Assembly (NCBI GenBank): GCA_036365455.1
Contig: JAWQUS010000010.1
Coordinates: 21,810,501 to 21,874,500, forward strand
Direction of reading: 5' to 3'
Source: Macrosoma leucophasiata
Lineage: Eukaryota > Arthropoda > Insecta > Lepidoptera > Hedylidae
Length of the DNA: 64,000 bases
Both the position numbers and the translations under genes were made by a program. The first letter of the stretch is position 1. The number at the start of each line of letters is the position of its first letter. This document shows positions 56,306-64,000 of this stretch, piece after piece. The notes beneath the pieces are model-generated. The model did no database searches, had not been told where the DNA came from, and worked only from the letters and a program-made list of their open reading frames with translations.

Positions 56306-56405
56306 TTCGAGCAGCGTGGTGGAGTAAGCTCCAGGTCTCCCTTCAAGAAGGGGAGAGACTTATGCTCAGCAGTGGGACGTGTCAAGGGTTGCCATTATTA
56401 TTACT
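56306..56405 (+). mobile_element. SINE family E, 3' fragment
   Basis: GAGCAGCGTGGTGGAGTAAG to GGGTTGCCATTATTATTACT. Only the last 100 bases of the family, fused to the foldback SINE on its left. Confidence 0.7.
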
Positions 56406-56694
56406 ATTATTTATGGTACTACCGTCCCCACCGAATGCATCATGAACGCACACCCTGAGGTGCCTTAGAGCTCGCGCACTTTACCACCGCCGCATGGCTC
56501 TGCTCCGAGGCATGCTCGGCCGAGGCACCGTGCGCCCGCACGACCCTGATGCACGTCCACACTGACTGTCACTGACCAAGTATTCGCTCGGACGAGGCTG
56601 CAACGTCCGAGCATGCGTCCGGTGAAGACGCGGCTATTTAGCAAGCAGCGACATGTTAGAACCGCGTTTACGCGGCAAAACAGTGAAATGGTAA

Positions 56695-56790
56695 ATCGAA
56701 TAATTCGGCCGAATATTCGGTTCGGTATAGGTTAAACCGAATAATATTCGGTATTCGGTTATTCGGTGAAACCACTATTCGGCGCATCAC
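56695..56790. repeat. ATTCGG-rich palindromic patch
   Basis: Repeated CCGAATATTCGG and ATTCGGTTATTCGG units. Such patches occur inside insect DNA transposons; here it stands alone. Confidence 0.6.
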
Positions 56791-57704
56791 TACTAAATAC
56801 ATATATTACCGAATACATTTTTTTTCTTACAATGAACAAGAGATAACTATTTAAAATCAAATAACTGACCTACTCTAACAATGTTAAAAAAAAAAACAAT
56901 TTACGTCATTACACAATTCAGTCGAAACAGAGCGGATCACGAGCGGATACACGGATGGCGTAAACCGGGAACGCCAGTAAAAACACAGGACCCATAATGT
57001 ACCTGTAATCATCACGGCTGGCACGACTGCGGGGTGTCGATAAAATTTTACGACTGTTCCTGTTGTTTGTGAGCCGATGGAACTGGATCACGATATGTAA
57101 TTAGGGCATGTCTTTCGGCCCAATTAACATTCCATCAGATGTCCCAAATAGTAAATCTGATTTTAAATTCAAATAAACATGATACCTGTGCTTCCTCATA
57201 CATTTAGGCAAAGTTGTATTCATTTAGCAAGTTTCGTATTCAAAATCGGTCTCACTTCTTAAGATCGAGGAATGCTATTATTAAAACTAATCGGGTTTTC
57301 GCCTACTAAGTCAGTGTGTTTTCGAATCGAATCTCGGGTTGTCAAGGCCGAGTAAGTAGGTAGATAAGGTGTCATACACAGTTAAAAAAGGTTACTATTC
57401 TGTGATGTCGTAGAATAAAATAACAATTGAATAAAACACAAGCGCAGCCCCCCAGCTTCGCACCTATATTTTTTACCGTTTCTGCAACATTTTTCATTGG
57501 AATAATCGCATTAATGGCGATAGTTTTATCACAAGACGCTGCTGTTGCTGCCCACCCTACGTTATTGCATTTACTATCGTCCCATTAGAACGGTGCAATG
57601 GTTTGAATGCCATTGATCGGTAGACTGACTGCACTATCGGAATTCTCCTCAACTAGTGGGCTGTGGAATCGTCACGTTCCGTTGATAAACGCGGGCCACC
57701 GGCT

Positions 57705-58150
57705 GCGTTGCTCTATCTTCACCGCGACCGGTGGCCCGTGTTGCTCTATGTCCACCGCGACCTGTGGCCCGTCTTTCTCTATGTCCACCGCGACCGGTGG
57801 CCTGAGTTGCTCTATGTCCACCGCGACCGGTGGCCTGAGTTGCTCTATGTCCACCGCGACCGGTGGCCCGCATGCTCTATTTCCACCGCGACCGGTGGCC
57901 TGCGCTGCTCTATGTCCACCGCGACCGGTGGCCCGCGCTGCTCTATGTCCATCTCGACCGGTAAACCGCGCTGCTCTATGTCCACCGCGACCGGTGGCCC
58001 GCGCTGCTCTATGTCCATCGCGACCGGTGGCCCGCGCTGCTCTTTGTCCACCGCGACCGGTGGCCCGCGTTGCCCTGTGTCCACTGCGACCGGTGCCCCG
58101 CTTTGCCCTGTGTCCACTGCGACCGGTGCCCCGCGTTGCTCTATATCACG
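57705..58150. repeat. 33-bp minisatellite, about 13 units, matching a MITE terminus
   Basis: The unit reads GTTGCTCTATGTCCACCGCG then ACCGGTGGCCCGC. It contains GGTGGCCCGTGTTGCTCTATG-type sequence, which is the right end of the hAT-type MITE at 43938. Units vary at a few sites; the last two have GTTGCCCTGTG. Each can form a hairpin CCACCG/CGGTGG with a CGAC loop. Because 33 is a multiple of three, long open frames appear on both strands (for example 57607-58215), which I do not regard as genes. Confidence 0.9.
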
Positions 58151-58492
58151 TTCCGACGCCAATATCATTATTTGTAATATCAAGAGGAATTATTACCGTG
58201 CCATGTAAGCTATGATGAATAGTCCATATCATGATCCGAGTATTTCCGTACTGCGATACGAGTCATCAATAATTTTGAGCGAAAGTAACGAATGGGGACA
58301 AGTTACAAGTAAAATCTTGTTACACGTAAACGTCCCTGCCAGCTGTGCTCCGAGATTTAAATGATTAGAAACACGTTCTTAATCCGCAATGTCTCAGAAT
58401 GATATATGACCTGGTTAGTTAAATAGTCTTCATGTTTGTTCTTCTTGGAAATTATTATACAGTACCACATACGTACATTTTTGTTAATTCTA

Positions 58493-58740
58493 TATGTATG
58501 TATGTATCACGCCAAGTCCCTTAAAGGGTAGGCAGAGAGTGTGGAGCGCTAGATATACCGGTCCTAACACGCCTCTCGTGCTTCTTCTACATTCATCATT
58601 CTCTTCATACTCGTATATGCACGACGATTTCTACGACTCGTGACCCACCCTCATACAGTTCTCGATCTATATGATCAAGGTACGTCAGTCTTGGTCTTCC
58701 TGGGCCTCATCTGACATTCTTTCTACGTTTATTATTATTT
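58493..58740 (+). repeat. Interspersed repeat with TATG run, copy 2
   Basis: ATGTATGTATGTATCACGCC, GGGTAGGCAGAGAGTGTGGA, CGTGCTTCTTCTACATTCAT and TCTTGGTCTTCCTGGGCCTC. Non-coding and of unknown class. Confidence 0.55.
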
Positions 58741-59750
58741 TATTTTAACATTATTTTATTAAGAGATCGCCGTGGACCGATCATGCTATTTCACTCGCAC
58801 CAACGTACATATATATTCATCGCGCGCACGCCTGGAGTAGACTTCAATGTGCCTGGGAAGATAGGGGAACCATCGAAAGTGACTGGGAATGGTGGAAACG
58901 TTATTCGTATAGTTTTCTGAATAACATATATAAAAGTCAGATTTTATACTATGACGAAAGTAGATTTATAAATAATTAGATTGTGAGGGTGCCTGGCAAG
59001 GGGTTGCCACCGTCCAAAGTGTCCGCCGATAGACGAGGCGGTTTCTAATATGATTGTAAGTTAAAATATATGAAAACTAAGTTTTATACTATCACAAATT
59101 TGAAACACAATTTTACTCACATTTACTACCTGTTACCTGCCAAAGCCACCGCGACCCAGGTTGTATATTTTGGTTTTGCTTATACCTGTATAGGGGACAT
59201 ATATAGAAGAATTTCCAGGTTTTATAATATAACGAAGGTCTGGGCGTCGCAGGCTCTCAGAATATATCAAATAACACGGAAGACGTAATGTAATGGTACT
59301 ATGAAATCCTACCCTAATGCAAGTCCCATGTACCAATAAAAGTGAAATCTCCCACACATTTCTCCGTAACTACTATTTCTATACATTACTCACTCGACCT
59401 TCATCGTCATAGAATCAACGCAATTATAGTTCACATTGATTAGTAACAAAACCATAATAATAATGTAATGAATTCCAACTTTATTAGTTACATATTTGTT
59501 ATGTGAATGCTATTTCCATCTTACTTCAACATAGTAACAATATTTTATGCGGTAACATGAAAACCCCGCTCGTATCGAATTGTTGCGATAACAAACTGAT
59601 TTTACATTGAAAACGGACGCAAAATTAAATGCAAAGTTGTAACTGTTATACCAGAATAGCATAGTTCTAGTACATGGCAGTTTAAAACGTATGTACTTGT
59701 ACAAAATCCGTCGCTTTTTTTGTAAGAATCTTGGATCTTCATATAATAAT
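58741..59750. other. No feature seen
   Basis: Partial duplicated text: GTCAGATTTTATACTATGAC (58933) and CTAAGTTTTATACTATCACA (59077). No supported gene. Confidence 0.4.
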
Positions 59751-59756
59751 AATAAA

Positions 59757-60051
59757 TAATAATGGCAACCCATTATACGTCCCACTGCTGGGCACGAGTC
59801 TCTCCCCTTTTTGGGGGGAGGCCTGGAGCTTACTCCACCACCAACCCGCTGACGGATGTTTTCAAACCGCCTATAAGGCCTCCGACAAGGTTTAACGACT
59901 GCTATCTATCGATAGCAACCGGGACCGACGGCTTAACGTGCCCTCCGAAGCACGGAAACGCGCATTTAATTTGCCACTAGCGGTCACCCATCACACTACC
60001 CGACCGCGCCCGTAGTGCTTAACCGAGCAGATCGCTTACGATCTACACCAA
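59757..60051 (-). mobile_element. SINE family E, longest copy
   Basis: On the minus strand it runs from GGTGTAGATCGTAAGCGATC to TATAATGGGTTGCCATTATT and an ATT tail, with a normal (non-foldback) 3' end. A small deletion lies near 59843. Confidence 0.8.
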
Positions 60052-60057
60052 TATCCG

Positions 60058-60200
60058 GCACAGAGGCATAACATCTTAGGCCTCAGGGGTGGTAACGCAT
60101 CTACATTTTGACCTTGGTCTTTGTGTAAGTGCCTTTAGGCTGCAGTCATCACTTAACATCAATGTGAACTTGCTTGTTTGCCACTTCAATTAAATAAAAA
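60058..60200 (+). repeat. Family A repeat, right half
   Basis: CCGGCACAGAGGCATAACAT to GCCACTTCAATTAAATAAAA. Its left half was lost where it meets the SINE family E copy. Confidence 0.7.
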
Positions 60201-60217
60201 AGGACATTTTCGCATAC

Positions 60218-60330
60218 TTCATCATTAAGCCGAAAGACGTCCACAGCTGGACAAAAGCCTCCCCTAAAGATTGCCACAACGAACGATCCATGGGGACGTT
60301 CGCCCAGCTCTCATGCTTTCGTTGAGGACA
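60218..60330 (-). repeat. LINE-tail-like fragment
   Basis: GCCGAAAGACGTCCACAGCT, GGACAAAAGCCTCCCCTAAA and GATTGCCACAACGA. Common lepidopteran tail type. Confidence 0.55.
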
Positions 60331-60473
60331 TAATGTTGTCAGTTTCGTAAACCGTCTATTCAAACATTTTTCTTTGAAGTATACATATACATGCGGACGA
60401 AAACACTTCCAGGAAAAAGGCGGTATGAAAATGACAAGATCATGTCATAATCGAAAGCTTAACGAAAGGATTA

Positions 60474-60660
60474 GCGCCCCAACGCACTAGCGGCTAGCCG
60501 CGGGAAAGGTAGCCGCGCGGCTAGCCGCTTTTACAGTTTAATATGCAACCGCCTGTTATTGTACGCGCTACACATAACAGGCGGTTGCATTTTAAATTGT
60601 AAAATCCGTAAGCCGTGCGGCTACCCGCTCCCGCGGCTAACCGCTAGTGCGTTAGGGCGC
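60474..60660. mobile_element. Foldback MITE, PIF/Harbinger type
   Basis: A 187-bp element that is almost wholly two inverted arms: GCGCCCCAACGCACTAGCGG pairs with the end CCGCTAGTGCGTTAGGGCGC, continuing inward to ATGCAACCGCCTGTTAT and its complement around a short loop (TGTACGCGCTACAC). TTA flanks it on both sides (60471-60473 and 60661-60663), the target preference of PIF/Harbinger. Confidence 0.85.
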
Positions 60661-61266
60661 TTAGAGTTAGGCGATCGGCCCCCTGCCCTGGGCCGCGGAC
60701 GAAAACTAAACACAGCAACGTACAATTCCATTCCAGTAGTTTCCATTTTCTGTATAAATCACCTCTACACATCTAGATATTACCTAAATAGAATTGCTTT
60801 AACAGTAATTTCTATGCTGATTCAAATCCGTGTATCAATTCTATCATTGATAAATGTTACCAGTTTCCTTTACATATTTATGATGCATATCTTGATGAGT
60901 TTTGCTTGCTCGAGAGAATCGGATCCCGATTGCCATAAATGAATATCCATACTTATCCATTATTTTACTGATGGTAGAGTTTCTGAGAGCCCGAGAGCGT
61001 AGGACATTATCTGATCTATATGCCGCCAAATGAAAGCGTCGAGCGCAATGTTGTTCCGGTAATTTGGTAATGCGTGACCATTACTACCTGCACAGACACA
61101 AAATATTTTAGGTGGTCATTTTGCATAGATAAAAAAGTTATATATCTGTTGTAAAATATTAGTATATCTTTAAACAAATAAGATAAATTAGTTAATATAT
61201 GTCATTTGTTCTTTATGAATTCTAATTATTTACATATTCATACGAGTAGGTATAAATGAATATAGC

Positions 61267-61538
61267 CATAGAGCAACACGGACCACCGGCCGCTGCGGAC
61301 TGGAGGGGAGTAGCCATAGCGTTTATTACCGATGCACGACAGTCTGTCATTTTTTGCGGGGGGAAATGCGTGCGACACACACACACTACAAAAATCGTCT
61401 TTTACTACGAAACTCACACCTTGACTTTTACAAAATACAGAAGCAATTTCACGCACATATTTAAACATCTAGGCGACAGGCATAGGCCCATTTGGGCAAA
61501 GCCTGCATATGGCCACTCCCCTCCGGTGCTGCTCTATG
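61267..61538. mobile_element. hAT-type MITE, copy 2, perfect 8-bp target duplication
   Basis: AATATAGC at 61259-61266 and 61539-61546 flanks a 272-bp element with termini CATAGAGCAACAC and GCTGCTCTATG. Internal text matches copy 1 at 43628 throughout. No transposase frame is present. Confidence 0.92.
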
Positions 61539-61689
61539 AATATAGCTAATTATTGTGTAACTTGTATTTTCTGAACCATTTTCCACTATAACTAAAATAG
61601 GTAGTGCTAAATACCTGTCTATAATTTTACTCCAAGATGATAATGTGAGGTCCCATAATAAATATTACAGAAACGTAATAGCTTAGGTC

Positions 61690-61805
61690 TCAATGCATCT
61701 GCATTTTGACTTTAAGTTTTTGTGAAAATGTCTATAGGCTGCAATTATCACTTACTATCCACGTGAACTACAAGAGTGTTTGCCACCATCATTTCTTAAA
61801 AAAAA
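61690..61805 (+). repeat. Family A repeat, diverged right fragment
   Basis: CATCTGCATTTTGACTTTAA, GTCTATAGGCTGCAATTATC and TTTGCCACCATCATTTCTTA. Confidence 0.6.
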
Positions 61806-62149
61806 AACAATGACATAATATTCCGATCGGGGTTAATTCAACCCTGACCGTTGATGTCATCACAGTCATCAGGTCCTAGCTCACGAGCTCGTTAGTGCAC
61901 AATTATTTTTCTACTTCCGAGTAATGACTTATTGTTCATATTTCCGAGTGATGTCACCGCCATTGATTTAATGCATGAAGATGCGCCTGCACTTATATTT
62001 TTCAGTCCAAATGTTCATTAACTGCCTCGTTGGATGTGACGATAGGATTTGAAGGCCAGGGTCACTAAACAAATTAAACGATATTAGATTTTTTTTTTCC
62101 AATTTAAAAAACTTTGAAAATAAGGTTTAGTTGCATAAGAATGTCTCAA

Positions 62150-62785
62150 TGGTGAAACAAAAAGAGACACAAGATAGATGGCATTCCTCTCAACTCCTCG
62201 AACACACCACTAAACAAGTGCAGAGTCATTAAAGCACTTGGTCGGTGTCACAAAAGAAATACATTTTTTTTTCCGATTTTTGAATTTAAATTTTCTTTGA
62301 AAAATAAACTTTTGGCGCTCAGCAAACTATTGTTGCGAGTCTACACTCGCAATCGCAATAAGCGTAATATTATGAAAAAGGAGATAACACAGTTTTTAAC
62401 CTAGAGAAAAACAGTTACTAACCAAAACGCTAAGCTGACTATCTGAATATAATATTAGTGTATAAACATATTTGCGATAATAATAAAACAAAAAGTGTGA
62501 TGAGACAGTAGGCGCTCCTCTCGTTCGACACTCCCCAAACAAGCGACTGAACTAGTGCAGTGAGTCATTGGAGCGCTCGGTCGGTGTCACACAAAAAGAG
62601 AAACAGTTACTTAGCAAAACGCTACGCAGACTATCCGAGTATAATAGTTGAAATAACATATTTGCGATAATAATAAAACAAAAAGTGTGATGAGATAGTT
62701 GGCGCTCCTCTCGTTCGACACTCCCCAAACAAGCGACTGAACAAGTGCAGTGAGTCATTGGAGCGCTCGGTCGGTGTCACACAAA
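62150..62785. repeat. 190-bp tandem repeat, two close copies and one diverged
   Basis: Units starting TTTGCGATAATAATAAAACA at 62471 and 62661 are nearly identical through GCGCTCCTCTCGTTCGACAC and GAGCGCTCGGTCGGTGTCAC. A third, diverged copy at about 62150-62260 has CATTCCTCTCAACTCCTCGA and CACTTGGTCGGTGTCAC. Non-coding; a satellite-like seed. Confidence 0.85.
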
Positions 62786-62789
62786 ATGC

Positions 62790-64000
62790 AAACACAACGA
62801 TTACAAATATTCAAAGTATTTTTAAACAACATAAAACGAAGTACACGAAGAAGCTATGTAAGCTCATAAAGCAAGATTCGATAAAAATGATCATATTATT
62901 ATTAAACAATTTGAATATATAGATGAGTTGATCGGAGTGTATAAAAATAATCTAATTCCATGGGATCAGATGGTACTGAATCGATGTATAATAATTCAGT
63001 ACTTTTGTAAAATAATTGCAAAAATGTAAAACTGTCTATCGTCATTCTCCGAGAACGAGTTACCTTCCACATAAAAACCTAACGTGAAACTATTTCACTT
63101 GCAATTTTGCAGTTGAAATGCAACCATTACGTGGCATGTGTTTGCTGATTATCATGCAAAATAAATATACAAACGGATACAAAGTTTACATAACCTAATT
63201 GTGAGTAATACATGATTCCTAGAACTGGCATTATCATGACCCACTTCTAGTGTGAATGAGTTTAACTGGCACCATAAATCATTTAAATTTCATGAGCCTC
63301 TGGATGATCAAAGTGTTATCATTTTAATTCAAGGGTATGGCGTTTGCCACTGTGACATACGACACTCGTATGATATCCCGTAGACATTTGTTGAGATATA
63401 AATGGTCATAAATCAACTAAGTATCGTAAAAAGCAGCATCAATAATAAGTAATGTATTATCCCCATTCTAGGGAGGACCAAAAATAAACGTGAAGCAGAA
63501 AGTTATATTCTGAGTTTCCAACAAGGAGAAGGGTTTCACCAGACAAGGTGGAGTTTTTAGGCGTCTTATTTTTAAAATAATTATATATGCTTTATTGGGA
63601 TAGTCTATGTTGTCGTATTGCTAAAGTGACATTGAATTAACGAATGAATAGGTACAACATAAAAGTCAACGTCAATCCTAGAAAGATTTCAACTACTTTC
63701 GCCGTGACTGTTCTTAGAATATATCGAAACAAGTAGATCCCCTGGCAGGTCTTTAGAAAAGAATAAAAAGATCAATGTAATCCTGCAAGCGCGATTCAAA
63801 TTCAATACAATGCGTTATTTGGCCGTCATATAGCGCTGGAGTTTTAACATGTAGTTAAAAGCCTCATAATTAATTCATATGCTTTATAAGGAATGAAACA
63901 AAAACAGGACTAAATATTTTATTTATTTCAAAATTTAAAAATTAATCTCTCGCTAACCAACGAGCAAGCAATTGCCAATTATTTTCTTCAAATTGTCGGT
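62790..64000. other. No feature seen
   Basis: AT-rich sequence up to the window edge. No further lectin exon, repeat or RNA gene could be supported. Confidence 0.4.

Noticed and set aside
57607..58215. Repetitive proteins of 112-202 codons on both strands
   Set aside because: The 33-bp unit is a multiple of three, so frames without stops arise on both strands. No start context, splice signals or other coding evidence.
1..64000. CRISPR array, operon or prokaryotic island
   Set aside because: Introns, SINEs, MITEs and LINEs show insect nuclear DNA; the short tandem arrays lack the repeat-spacer pattern.
1..64000. LTR retrotransposon or full DNA transposase gene
   Set aside because: I saw no gag-pol frame, no paired long terminal repeats and no transposase frame. 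A sequence search could still find degraded ones.

Overview
The window is nuclear DNA of an insect, most likely a moth or butterfly (Lepidoptera). It is AT-rich and intron-like, with one split host gene visible. It is crowded with short retroposons and foldback DNA elements of the kinds usual in lepidopteran genomes, such as repeats with GACA runs next to ACGGAACCC and LINE/SINE tails of ATT or TAAATAAA type. Nothing is bacterial: there are no operons, ribosome binding sites or CRISPR arrays. Family names are from recognised motifs only, because no database could be searched.

Layout. 1-475: GT microsatellite, then three spaced copies of a conserved hairpin motif. 0.5-5.4 kb: an almost full-length non-LTR retrotransposon (LINE) on the minus strand; its ORF2 is broken by one amber codon. 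5.4-19 kb: SINE and MITE copies, including one MITE nested in another, and a LINE RT fragment at 12.0-12.4 kb. 19.4-22.2 kb (minus): an endogenous viral element from a non-segmented negative-strand RNA virus. It holds a putative glycoprotein tail, an L polymerase piece with the GDNQ catalytic motif, and a further virus-like frame, all broken by frameshifts, stops and a small palindrome. 22.2-30.3 kb: more SINEs and GACA repeats.

30.4-44.2 kb: the host gene on the plus strand, a secreted C-type lectin. Exon 1 encodes the signal peptide. A 13.4 kb intron follows, then exon 2 opens the lectin domain. The later exons are not in view. The intron holds a second near-complete LINE (38.4-42.8 kb, minus) with intact ORF1 (PHD-like finger, coiled coil) and ORF2 (endonuclease and reverse transcriptase), many SINEs, and a hAT-type MITE next to exon 2. 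44.2-64 kb: duplicated intronic blocks, LINE tails, an inverted composite SINE, a 33-bp minisatellite that matches the terminus of the hAT-type MITE, a Harbinger-type foldback element, a second hAT-type MITE with a perfect 8-bp target duplication, and a 190-bp tandem repeat.

Two themes stand out. The first is captured RNA-virus sequence that still carries what looks like a viral gene junction. The second is repeated snap-back (self-inverted) ends on SINE copies and inside the viral insert, which suggests frequent template switching during reverse transcription or repair.
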